From Salibacter halophilus (lineage in GTDB: Bacteria; Bacteroidota; Bacteroidia; Flavobacteriales_G; Salibacteraceae), in assembly GCF_008806325.1 (NCBI RefSeq), contig NZ_WACR01000008.1:1-64000 (forward strand): a stretch of 64,000 nucleotides of DNA. The letters are read 5' to 3'. Shown in pieces: positions 17,311 through 25,402 of the stretch. The stretch's first letter is position 1. Each line of letters opens with the position of its first letter. The position numbers and the translations under genes are program-made. A model generated the notes under the pieces. That model did not search any database and was not told where the DNA came from. It saw only the letters and a list, made by a program, of their open reading frames with translations.

Positions 17311-17574
17311 ATGGCACATAAAAAAGGTGTAGGTAGTACTAAAAACGGTCGCGAGTCGGAATCGAAACGACTCGGTGTTAAAATCTATGGCGGACAAGAC
17401 GCGAAAGCCGGGAATATCATCGTTCGTCAAAGAGGAACTAAACATCGTCCAGGTGAAAATGTAGGTATGGGTAAAGATCATACTCTATTTGCATTGACTG
17501 ATGGCGTTGTTAAATTTCAACGTAGAAAAGGAAATAAATCTTACGTTTCTGTTGAGAACGAAACTGAAGCGTAG
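17311..17574 (+). CDS. rpmA: 50S ribosomal protein L27
   Basis: An 87-residue large-subunit protein next to the peptidyl-transferase centre. It begins [16 protein letters not shown], with [11 protein letters not shown] and [15 protein letters not shown] following as expected. The N terminus starts directly with AHKKG, so there is no cleavable leader as in Firmicutes. Second gene of the rplU-rpmA operon, with a terminator 25 bases downstream. Confidence 0.97.
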   Translation: MAHKKGVGSTKNGRESESKRLGVKIYGGQDAKAGNIIVRQRGTKHRPGENVGMGKDHTLFALTDGVVKFQRRKGNKSYVSVENETEA

Positions 17575-17596
17575 TTGAAATATTTTATTTTTTGAG

Positions 17597-17630
17597 AAAT
17601 CCCGGTCGCTTTGATCGGGATTTTTTTGTT
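17597..17630 (+). terminator. Rho-independent terminator after rpmA
   Basis: AAATCCCG pairs with CGGGATTT, with further pairing GTC/GAT in the inner part, followed by a run of seven T. Confidence 0.9.
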
Positions 17631-17691
17631 TACACCCCAAAGGGATTGGAATAACTCCTATTAATCTTAATTTTACAGCAAAATACTTACC

Positions 17692-18960
17692 ATGCTTCAA
17701 CTGAGCTATATCAGAGATAACGCAAACGAGATCATCGAACGATTAAAAGTTAGAAACTTTGATGGTCAGGAGGTAATCGACTATATCGTGAGCCTCGACA
17801 AAGAGCGCAGAGAAACTCAAACGAAACTCGATACTGAACAGGGAGAGATGAACAAGATCTCCAAAAAAATCGGGGAGTTGTTTAAGTCGGGAAAGCGCGA
17901 TGAAGCAGAGGAGTATAAAGCTAAAACAGGCGAGCTCAAAGAAGCGGTGAAGAAGCACCATACTAAGCTGAATGAGATTGACGAAAAGCTTCAGGGGTTG
18001 CTCTATCAGGTTCCGAATGTGCCTAACAAAATTGTTCCTGCAGGTAAGAGCGATGCTGACAATGAAATAATTGAAGAGGTAGGCCAAAAGCCAACTTTCG
18101 ATTTTGAACCCAAGCCACACTGGGATTTGGCAAAGGAGTTTGAACTGATCGATTTTGAGCTGGGAAATAAAATCACTGGAGCCGGTTTTCCATTGTACAC
18201 AGGAAAAGGAGCCCGGTTGCAAAGAGCTCTGAAAGAGTTTTTCCTGAATGAAGCGATTGAAGCAGGTTATGTTGAAGTGATGCCTCCGCTACTTGTAAAT
18301 GAAGATACAGGAAAAGGAACCGGTCAGCTTCCCGATAAAGAAGGGCAGATGTACCACACCGAGCTCGATCATCTTTTCCTCATTCCAACTGCTGAGGTTC
18401 CGATCACGAATATTTACCGCGATGTAATTATTAAAGAAGATCAGTTCCCGATCAAGCATTGTGGTTACACACCGTGTTTTAGACGTGAAGCCGGATCTTA
18501 CGGGAAAGATGTTCGCGGGTTGAATCGCTTGCATCAGTTCGATAAAGTGGAAATCGTTCAGGTTACACACCCTGAAAAGTCTTATGAAGCTTTGGATGAA
18601 ATGGTGAGTTACGTGCGCTCTATAATAGAAAAGCTCGAGTTGCCGTATCGCGTTGCCCGGCTTTGTGGCGGAGACTTAGGATTTACTTCGGCTCTGACCT
18701 ATGACATGGAAGTTTATAGCGCTGCTCAGGATAAATGGCTTGAAGTGAGCTCTATTTCAAACTTTGAAACGTTCCAGGCGAACAGGCTCAAAGCGAGATT
18801 CAAAGATAAAAACGGAAAAATGCAATTGGCTCACACACTCAACGGATCTGCGCTTGCATTCCCAAGAATCCTCGCTGCTATTTTAGAGAATAATCAAACA
18901 AAGGACGGAATCAATATTCCGAAAGCACTCGTGCCTTTCACAGGCTTTGATAAAATTTAA
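17692..18960 (+). CDS. serS: Serine--tRNA ligase
   Basis: Charges tRNA-Ser in the cytoplasm; also used for tRNA-Sec where present. The first 110 residues form the long antiparallel coiled-coil arm that holds the tRNA variable arm. Class II motif 2 is CFRREAGSYGKDVRGLNR and motif 3 is LNGSALAFPRILAAILEN near the C terminus. Length of 422 is standard. The lipoprotein gene follows after 4 bases and may share the transcript. Confidence 0.97.
   Translation: MLQLSYIRDNANEIIERLKVRNFDGQEVIDYIVSLDKERRETQTKLDTEQGEMNKISKKIGELFKSGKRDEAEEYKAKTGELKEAVKKHHTKLNEIDEKLQGLLYQVPNVPNKIVPAGKSDADNEIIEEVGQKPTFDFEPKPHWDLAKEFELIDFELGNKITGAGFPLYTGKGARLQRALKEFFLNEAIEAGYVEVMPPLLVNEDTGKGTGQLPDKEGQMYHTELDHLFLIPTAEVPITNIYRDVIIKEDQFPIKHCGYTPCFRREAGSYGKDVRGLNRLHQFDKVEIVQVTHPEKSYEALDEMVSYVRSIIEKLELPYRVARLCGGDLGFTSALTYDMEVYSAAQDKWLEVSSISNFETFQANRLKARFKDKNGKMQLAHTLNGSALAFPRILAAILENNQTKDGINIPKALVPFTGFDKI
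18690..18699 (-). repeat. Dispersed word GGTCAGAGCC
   Basis: In serS, read A-L-T. The only exact copy not preceded by a pyrimidine. Confidence 0.85.
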
Positions 18961-18964
18961 AAAG

Positions 18965-19513
18965 ATGAAAAAAACAGCACTTTTTGTACTTTTAGGAGTT
19001 CTCGTGATGGCTTGCACATCAAATGTAAACCAGGAGCAAATTGACAAAATTGATAGCTTAATTGTAACACTGGAGCATTCTCAAAAAAGAATGGATAGTC
19101 TCAATTTTCAAGAAATAGCTGAGAAAAAAGAAAAAATTGAGGAGCACATTGACTTCATTCACAACAACTATCACGATACCTTGTCAAAGTATCTCGCTAA
19201 TAATTTGAGCGAATACAAGATGACAGAGGAAGAGATTAAAAAAATTGTTCTCGACAATCGCGAGAAAGTAGAAATGGAGCTCGATAAGTCTATTGAACAA
19301 CTCGAAAACCTGAAAGCTGATATTCAAAATAACCTGCTGGAAGAAGAACAGGCCAAAGCGTATTACGCTGATGAAGAAGAAGCAGCCAAAAAGATGAATC
19401 AGGCTACAGATAAGATTGTGAAATCCTATCAACGATCAGAAAGAAGGTTCAAAATCTTTTATCCGGTTGCCGATTCACTTATTACACAACTCAACCGCAA
19501 GGGAATTCGTTAA
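18965..19513 (+). CDS. Coiled-coil lipoprotein of unknown function
   Basis: Starting at ATG 18965 the protein has a lipobox LVMAC after a hydrophobic stretch, so it should be a lipid-anchored envelope protein of 182 residues. An upstream TTG at 18947 would overlap serS and displace the signal. The rest is strongly charged, with heptad-like helix from about residue 25 to 150 (EEIKKIVLDNREKVEMELDK and similar). I recognise no family. It precedes the TPR gene by 7 bases and probably belongs to the same operon. Confidence 0.8.
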   Translation: MKKTALFVLLGVLVMACTSNVNQEQIDKIDSLIVTLEHSQKRMDSLNFQEIAEKKEKIEEHIDFIHNNYHDTLSKYLANNLSEYKMTEEEIKKIVLDNREKVEMELDKSIEQLENLKADIQNNLLEEEQAKAYYADEEEAAKKMNQATDKIVKSYQRSERRFKIFYPVADSLITQLNRKGIR

Positions 19514-19520
19514 CTAATGC

Positions 19521-21347
19521 ATGATAAGATTTAGTATCATCCTTCTTTTGCTATTTGTCACGGTCAGAACCACAGTAGCACAAACACAGGACCGCCAACT
19601 TGCCGATCAATATTTTGCTGATGGTGAGTACAGCAAAGCGGCCATGTATTACGAAAAACTCTACGATGATACTGATCAGCCGTTTTATTTAAAGAGACTA
19701 GCACTTTGCCGTTTTAATGTCGAGGACTACGATGTAGCAGAAAGTCTTTTGAAAAAGGCTTCGCGTAAAATGCCTAACGACCTCGATTTGCTGATCACTC
19801 TTGGGCAGGCTTACAAAAGACAAGACGATAATCGCAGAGCAGAAAATACCTGGGATGATGTTATCAATGGACTCGGCAACAACCGTAGTGAAATCATCAA
19901 TGTAGCTGATAAGTTCACCAAAATTGGCGAATATCAGTATGCACTTCAGGCTTACGAAAAAGGCAAGAAAAACATAAGGGGATTTTACGTTTTCAATTCG
20001 CGAATAGCCGAATTGTACGGTCAGATGGGGCAAAACGATAAAATGATTGAGCTCTACCTCGAGCTCATTGAGAAAAACCCATCGTATCAGCGGAGCGTAC
20101 AGGTGAGGTTGAGCAGAATTATCGACTTTGAAGAAGATCAAATGATCGTGGAAACGCTTCGCCAGGAGTTGCTCAAGAAAGTTCAGGACAATCCTGATAA
20201 GCCCATTTTTGCCGAAATGTTGATTTGGATGTTCCTCCAACAAAGTGATTTTTACGGAGCATATGCTCAGGCAAAAGCCCTCGATCGCAGGCTTGATGAA
20301 AACGGTTCCAGACTCATGTCACTTGCCAATGTTGCTCGCAACAATAAAAAGTTTGATGTAGCTCGTGATGCTCTCAAATACGTTGTTAAAAAAGGTAAGA
20401 AAAACCAGTATTACGATCGCGCATTGCAGGAATACCTAACGGTGAGTAAACTGCATCTTGATTTTGATCCGCAAACAGCGACTGAAAGATACGCTCAACT
20501 TAAAGACGAATATTTAGATGCTATCAGTCAATGGTCAGAGCCAAACCTGGTAGCAGCATCTTCCATAGAATTAGCCGAGATTGAAGCGTACCAGCTCAAT
20601 GATCTCGACACGGCAATTTCGAGGCTCGAAAACAACCTGGAGAATCTCACAATGAGCGACAGGAATGTGGCTCTGACCAAAATAAAACTGGGCGACTTTC
20701 TTGTCGTGAAAAACCAGGTGTGGGACGCTGCTCTTTACTACATGCAGGCCGAAAAAGCATTCAAGTATGACGAGTTGGGAGATAAGGCAAAATTTAAAGC
20801 AGCTAAGATCTATTACTACACAGGTGAGTTTGATTACGCGCGTTCTCAACTCGATGTTTTAAAAGGGTCAACATCAAAGTTGATTGCCAACGATGCCATG
20901 TACTTGTCAAACCTGATCAATGACAATACAATTATCGACACGACATTTAAACCCATGGAGATGTTTGCCCGTGCCGATTTACTCCTGGAACAAAAAAAAT
21001 ACGCTGAAGCTTTTGCTACGCTCGATAGTATTGATTCTGAGTATCCGGGCCATTCGCTACAGGACGATATTTTGATGAAGCGCTTCGAGCTCAATAAGAA
21101 AATGGGGCAATTTCAGGAATCGGCTCAAGACCTGGAAAAGCTCATTGAAAATCACGGGGATGATATTTTAGGAGATGATGCACATTTCAAACTCGCTGAG
21201 CTTTACGAACATCATTTGAATAATGAAGACAGAGCACGCGAACTCTATCAAAAAATTCTCACGGATTATTCAGGGAGTTTGTACGTGGTTGAAGCGCGTA
21301 AGCGATTTAGGAAATTAAGAGGAGATTCAACAACTGAGGAATTATGA
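19521..21347 (+). CDS. Secreted TPR-repeat protein
   Basis: A 608-residue protein with a signal peptide ending VAQTQ and tetratricopeptide repeats over nearly its full length: for example ADQYFADGEYSKAAMYYEKL, then LGQAYKRQDDNRRAEN, and KLAELYEHHLNNEDRARELY at the end. TPR arrays act as protein-binding scaffolds; here it is periplasmic or envelope-attached. The partner is unknown. Its stop overlaps the DUF4286 start by 4 bases. It carries three exact or core copies of the dispersed GGTCAGA word. Confidence 0.88.
   Translation: MIRFSIILLLLFVTVRTTVAQTQDRQLADQYFADGEYSKAAMYYEKLYDDTDQPFYLKRLALCRFNVEDYDVAESLLKKASRKMPNDLDLLITLGQAYKRQDDNRRAENTWDDVINGLGNNRSEIINVADKFTKIGEYQYALQAYEKGKKNIRGFYVFNSRIAELYGQMGQNDKMIELYLELIEKNPSYQRSVQVRLSRIIDFEEDQMIVETLRQELLKKVQDNPDKPIFAEMLIWMFLQQSDFYGAYAQAKALDRRLDENGSRLMSLANVARNNKKFDVARDALKYVVKKGKKNQYYDRALQEYLTVSKLHLDFDPQTATERYAQLKDEYLDAISQWSEPNLVAASSIELAEIEAYQLNDLDTAISRLENNLENLTMSDRNVALTKIKLGDFLVVKNQVWDAALYYMQAEKAFKYDELGDKAKFKAAKIYYYTGEFDYARSQLDVLKGSTSKLIANDAMYLSNLINDNTIIDTTFKPMEMFARADLLLEQKKYAEAFATLDSIDSEYPGHSLQDDILMKRFELNKKMGQFQESAQDLEKLIENHGDDILGDDAHFKLAELYEHHLNNEDRARELYQKILTDYSGSLYVVEARKRFRKLRGDSTTEEL
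19562..19571 (+). repeat. Dispersed word GGTCAGAACC
   Basis: In the TPR gene signal-peptide region, read V-R-T. Confidence 0.85.
20533..20542 (+). repeat. Dispersed word GGTCAGAGCC
   Basis: In the TPR gene, read S-E-P. Confidence 0.85.
20669..20678 (-). repeat. Dispersed word GGTCAGAGCC
   Basis: In the TPR gene, read A-L-T; faces the copy 127 bases upstream. Confidence 0.85.
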
Positions 21348-21661
21348 TTATTTACAACGTAACGATAAAGATCGATAAAGAAGTAGAGAACGATTGGTAC
21401 AAATACATGATCACGCAACACATACCTGATGTGATGAGTACCGGCAAGTTCAAAGAGTACCGCCTGTCAAAAGTCATGGTGGATGATGATGAAGGCACAA
21501 ATTATTCTATCCAGTACTTGTGTTCAGATATGAAGACGCTTGAAGATTACCAAAACAACCATGCTGAACCACTTCAGGAAGAGCACACTGAGCGTTACAG
21601 AGATAAGTTTGTAGCATTCAGAACCTTGCTCGAGGTCGTTGACCACAATTCAAAAATTTGA
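21344..21661 (+). CDS. DUF4286 family protein
   Basis: A 105-residue cytoplasmic protein. The start MIIYNVTIKIDKEVENDW and the segment MITQHIPDVMSTGKF are the DUF4286 hallmark; a dimeric alpha-beta barrel fold is expected by family. It is coupled to both neighbours: 4-base overlap with the TPR gene and 1-base overlap (TGATG) with rsmA. The DUF4286-rsmA neighbourhood recurs in Bacteroidota. Function unknown. Confidence 0.88.
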   Translation: MIIYNVTIKIDKEVENDWYKYMITQHIPDVMSTGKFKEYRLSKVMVDDDEGTNYSIQYLCSDMKTLEDYQNNHAEPLQEEHTERYRDKFVAFRTLLEVVDHNSKI

Positions 21662-22434
21662 TGACAAAACGCGTAAGACCAAAGAAGTTTTTAGGTCAGC
21701 ACTTTCTCAAAGACCTGTCAGTAGCTAAAAGAATTGCAGATTCTCTATCACTCAATGGCTACAAGAGAGTTTTGGAAGTTGGGCCGGGAATGGGAGTTTT
21801 GACAAAGTTTTTATTGGAACGACCTCTCGATCTCACCGTAATCGAGCTGGATCGTGAATCAGTGCCTTATTTAAGAAACCACTTCCCCGAGCTTGAAGAA
21901 AATATCATTGAAGGAGACTTTTTGCGTTTTCCGGTCGATCAGGTTTTCAAAGAGCAATTCGCACTAATTGGAAACTACCCTTACAATATTTCCAGTCAGA
22001 TCCTTTTCAAAGCTCTGGAGCACCGCGATCTGATTGTAGAAGTTGGCGGAATGTTTCAGCGGGAGGTTGCTCAGCGAGTTGCGTCAAAACCCGGATCAAA
22101 AGTTTACGGAGTCATTAGCGTGTTGATTCAGGCATATTACGATGTGGAGTATTTATTCACTGTTGATGAAGGAGCTTTTAATCCGCCACCAAAAGTGAAG
22201 TCGGGAGTTATCTTGTTGAGAAGGAAAGAAAATCAAAACCTGGGTTGTGATGAAAAGCTTTTCAAACGAGTTGTTAAAATGTCTTTCAACCAGAGGCGAA
22301 AAACGATAAGAAATTCATTAAAGGCCTTGACAGGAAAGGAATTTGAAAACGAGTTTTTGAAACAACGCCCCGAACAACTATCGGTGGATGATTTTGTTAA
22401 ACTGACGAGAGAAATAGAAAAACTACAACTATGA
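21661..22434 (+). CDS. rsmA: 16S rRNA (adenine(1518)-N(6)/adenine(1519)-N(6))-dimethyltransferase
   Basis: Dimethylates two adenines in the 3' hairpin of 16S rRNA during small-subunit assembly. RPKKFLGQHFLKD at the start is the family opening, VLEVGPGMGVLT is the SAM-binding motif I, and GNYPYNIS is the catalytic motif IV. Length of 257 residues is normal. I use the ATG at 21661, which shares one base with the preceding stop; a TTG one codon earlier is possible. The gene overlaps the dehydrogenase start by 4 bases. Confidence 0.96.
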   Translation: MTKRVRPKKFLGQHFLKDLSVAKRIADSLSLNGYKRVLEVGPGMGVLTKFLLERPLDLTVIELDRESVPYLRNHFPELEENIIEGDFLRFPVDQVFKEQFALIGNYPYNISSQILFKALEHRDLIVEVGGMFQREVAQRVASKPGSKVYGVISVLIQAYYDVEYLFTVDEGAFNPPPKVKSGVILLRRKENQNLGCDEKLFKRVVKMSFNQRRKTIRNSLKALTGKEFENEFLKQRPEQLSVDDFVKLTREIEKLQL

Positions 22435-23369
22435 ATGTTCTATTTATAGATACTGTTCACCCTGCTTTGTGGCAAGATTTAACGAAAAACGGATTCAATT
22501 GTATCGATGGAACTTACTGGGATCGTGATGAGGTTTTAGATGCATTGAATGATGTCCAGGGAATTGTGATTAGGAGTAAGTTCAAGATTGATGAAGAGTT
22601 CCTCGAAAAGGCAAAAGATTTACGGTTTATTGCCAGAAGTGGATCGGGTCTTGAAAATATTAACCGCGAACTAACTGAGAAAAAAGGAATAAAGGTCTTC
22701 AATTCTCCTGAAGGTAACTGTGATGCTGTAGCAGAACATGCAATGGGAATGTTGTTGTCGTTATTCACGAATTTGATCAGATCTGACAGAGAAGTGCGCG
22801 AAGGACATTGGTATCGCGAGGAAAATCGCGGAATAGAATTGGGAGGGAAAACGGTTGGAATTATCGGTTACGGTCACACAGGACAAGCCTTTGCAAAGAG
22901 ACTTTCTTCATTTGGCTGTGAGGTGTTGGCATACGATAAGTTCAAGTCTGATTTTGGATCTGACCATGTGAAAGAAGTGTCTTATGAAGATATTTTAGAG
23001 AAATCAGATATTATCAGTTTTCATGTTCCTTTGACTGAAGAAACACGCTACATTGCTGACCGAAGGTTCTTTTCACAATCGAGAAAAGCTGTTTACCTGA
23101 TCAATACATCTCGTGGTGAGGTTGTCAATACTGAACACCTTGTTGAAGCATTGAAGGGAGGCTTAATTATGGGAGCTTGCCTCGATGTTTTAGAATATGA
23201 AAAATCGAGTTTTGAAAACATCGACCACAAAAATCTCCCCGATTCATTTAAATATTTGACTGAAAGTGATCAGGTAGTTTTGAGTCCGCACATTGCCGGC
23301 TGGACGTTTGAGTCTTATGAGCGTCTTTCTACAGTTTTGGCTACTAAGATTTTGGGAGAGTTTAAATAA
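22431..23369 (+). CDS. D-2-hydroxyacid dehydrogenase family protein
   Basis: An NAD-dependent dehydrogenase of the SerA-like family, 312 residues. The Rossmann motif VGIIGYGHTGQAFAKRL, the substrate-binding ARSGSGLENI and the TSRGEVVN/HIAGWT active-site region with its His are present. There is no regulatory ACT domain, so it is not the long form of phosphoglycerate dehydrogenase. It could use phosphoglycerate, erythronate-phosphate or a keto acid. It is the last gene of the TPR-DUF4286-rsmA operon (4-base overlap). Confidence 0.88.
   Translation: MNVLFIDTVHPALWQDLTKNGFNCIDGTYWDRDEVLDALNDVQGIVIRSKFKIDEEFLEKAKDLRFIARSGSGLENINRELTEKKGIKVFNSPEGNCDAVAEHAMGMLLSLFTNLIRSDREVREGHWYREENRGIELGGKTVGIIGYGHTGQAFAKRLSSFGCEVLAYDKFKSDFGSDHVKEVSYEDILEKSDIISFHVPLTEETRYIADRRFFSQSRKAVYLINTSRGEVVNTEHLVEALKGGLIMGACLDVLEYEKSSFENIDHKNLPDSFKYLTESDQVVLSPHIAGWTFESYERLSTVLATKILGEFK
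22956..22965 (-). repeat. Dispersed word GGTCAGATCC
   Basis: In the 2-hydroxyacid dehydrogenase, read G-S-D. Confidence 0.85.
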
Positions 23370-23402
23370 TGCTATCTTAGTAGAAACCAAAACGATTAAC
23401 TT

Positions 23403-24011
23403 ATGAAACGATTGACTTTAATTATCGGCATCTTCTTTTTTGCTGGTCTTTTACGTGCTCAACTAGATAGTGTGAACTTTTCTATAGGCGGCAACATTGG
23501 ATTTGATATAATGGATAGAGAGACCAGCACTACAAATACGTTTAATTTAGCCTTAAAACCTGCTTATCATTTTAACGAAAACATTGCTGTAGGAATAATT
23601 GCTGAAAACACTCTTGTAAACCGAATAGATGAGTCGCAAAACTCCATACAAAAAGACTCAGAATTAACTGATAACTTTCTTACTCTTGGCCTTTTTGGTA
23701 GATATTATAAACCTGTAGCCAATAGAGCTTATCTTTTTGGAGAGTTGAATGCTGGCTACCTCTTTGGATCACGTACTATTGATAACAGTAGTGGGAAGAG
23801 TGTTAATGATGTGAATGGATATTCAGCAAATCTCCTTTTAGGAGCTAGCTACTTTTTCACACCACGATTGAGTGGAAGTTTAAACATAGGAATGCTTGGA
23901 TACAGATCTGAGACGTATTCACCCGAAAATGGAAATGAAAATACCACAACGTACTTTGAATCTGGTATTGACGCAGCTAATCCTAGTCTGTCAGTTCGCT
24001 TATTCTTTTAA
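23403..24011 (+). CDS. Outer-membrane beta-barrel protein
   Basis: A 202-residue protein with a signal peptide ending LLRAQ. Eight or so amphipathic strands follow, for example YHFNENIAVGIIAENTL and FLTLGLFGRYYKPV, with a C-terminal aromatic residue (VRLFF) as expected for an outer-membrane barrel. It resembles the OmpW/OmpA-like porin group of Bacteroidota. Function unknown. Its terminator lies inside the 3' end of the facing aspartate kinase gene. Confidence 0.8.
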   Translation: MKRLTLIIGIFFFAGLLRAQLDSVNFSIGGNIGFDIMDRETSTTNTFNLALKPAYHFNENIAVGIIAENTLVNRIDESQNSIQKDSELTDNFLTLGLFGRYYKPVANRAYLFGELNAGYLFGSRTIDNSSGKSVNDVNGYSANLLLGASYFFTPRLSGSLNIGMLGYRSETYSPENGNENTTTYFESGIDAANPSLSVRLFF

Positions 24012-24024
24012 GCATAAAATATTA

Positions 24025-25290
24025 TCACCTCATCAAAACGCGCAGTGTATTGCGCGTTTTTTGTTCCAGTAAGATTTTTCGATCAGAGGTGAGTTTTTTG
24101 AAAATCTCATCATTAAAATGCCTTATTGTCAAAAGCTCGAGCCCTTGATTGTAAAGGATTTGATAGCGTTTTGATAACTCATCAATGAGTTCATTCAACT
24201 GAAATGAGTTTTCATCTACACTCACAGAAAAGTTGATTGCAGAGTTTTGCATCATGTTGATCTTAACTCTGAATCGCGCGAATTCCTCGAAAATATCGCT
24301 CAGGTGGTCTTCTACAATAAATGAAAAGTCACGCGTAGAAATCGATACCAATCTTTGATCTTTTCTGATTATGAAAGAAGGAACAGTCTCGTCATTGTTG
24401 CTTGAGCTATCGATTAATGTTCCCGGCTCATTGAAATTTTTAAAAGATCTCACATAAAGTGGAATCTTCTTATTTTGAAGAGGCTGAATTGTTTTAGGGT
24501 GTATAACTGATGCTCCGTAATAAGCAAGCTCAATTGCCTCCCTGTAAGAAATGTGATCGAGAAGCGTGGTTTCTTTGAAGTGTTTAGGATCAGCGTTGAG
24601 CACACCGGGCACATCTTTCCAAATCGTGACATTTTTTGCATGTAAAGCAAAGGCAAAAATAGAAGCTGAATAGTCAGATCCCTCCCTGCCGAGTGTCGTT
24701 GGATTAAGCGCGTCAGCTCCGGCAATGAAACCCTGGGTTACAGCAAATGGAGAAGCAGAGTTTTTAAGGAACTGTGCAATAGTGTTTTCAACCTGTATTT
24801 CAGTTCGTTTCCAGTCAACATTAGCCGATTTATATTGATAATCCGTTTTGATTATATCACGGGCATCAAACCACTGGTTATTTACACCTTCATGCTTTAG
24901 AAACTCGCTGAATATCTTTGTACTCAATAATTCCCCAAAAGGAACCAATTGATCATACAGGTAATCAGGTTTTCCGGTATTCCCCGTATCAATTATTTCA
25001 TTAGCCTGCTCGCTCAACATGTCAATCTCATTGTAAATGTGCGATTCAGCTTCAAAGAGCTCGTTTACGATTTCAAGATGATCATCAATTACCTGTTTAA
25101 AGATAGCGCGAGCATTTTCCCTGTTTTTTAAAACTTCAATAAGAACGCGCTCCATAGCATTGGTCGTTTTCCCCATTGCACTCACAACAATGAGCAACGG
25201 ACCTTTACCTTCATTTTTAATGATCTGTATTGCGTTTCTTACAGACTCAGCATCTCTAACCGATGCACCTCCAAATTTGAAAACTCTCAT
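24025..25290 (-). CDS. lysC: Aspartate kinase (monofunctional)
   Basis: Phosphorylates aspartate, the first step towards lysine, threonine and methionine. VFKFGGASV at the start is the catalytic motif, GFIAGADALNPTTLGREGSDYSA (split by function into substrate and ATP sites) lies near residue 190, and the C-terminal 150 residues hold two ACT-like regulatory segments. At 421 residues it is a single-function enzyme without homoserine dehydrogenase. Single gene; converges with the barrel gene. The symbol is by general family only; which amino acid inhibits it is unknown. Confidence 0.9.
   Translation of the reverse strand: MRVFKFGGASVRDAESVRNAIQIIKNEGKGPLLIVVSAMGKTTNAMERVLIEVLKNRENARAIFKQVIDDHLEIVNELFEAESHIYNEIDMLSEQANEIIDTGNTGKPDYLYDQLVPFGELLSTKIFSEFLKHEGVNNQWFDARDIIKTDYQYKSANVDWKRTEIQVENTIAQFLKNSASPFAVTQGFIAGADALNPTTLGREGSDYSASIFAFALHAKNVTIWKDVPGVLNADPKHFKETTLLDHISYREAIELAYYGASVIHPKTIQPLQNKKIPLYVRSFKNFNEPGTLIDSSSNNDETVPSFIIRKDQRLVSISTRDFSFIVEDHLSDIFEEFARFRVKINMMQNSAINFSVSVDENSFQLNELIDELSKRYQILYNQGLELLTIRHFNDEIFKKLTSDRKILLEQKTRNTLRVLMR
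24035..24066 (+). terminator. Terminator inside the 3' coding end of aspartate kinase
   Basis: A perfect 10-bp stem AAAACGCGCA / TGCGCGTTTT with a 6-base loop and a T run on the plus strand. It would end transcription of the barrel gene at 23403-24011 and at the same time codes for the last residues of the minus-strand kinase. Confidence 0.88.
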
Positions 25291-25402
25291 ACAACAAAAA
25301 TGAAATAAGTTTAGGAAAATAGAAATGTGTAAAAACAGGTTGATAGCTAATAAAATTCGGATAGTTTATTACTTTTATGCAGAATTTTGAAAAACCTTCA
25401 TT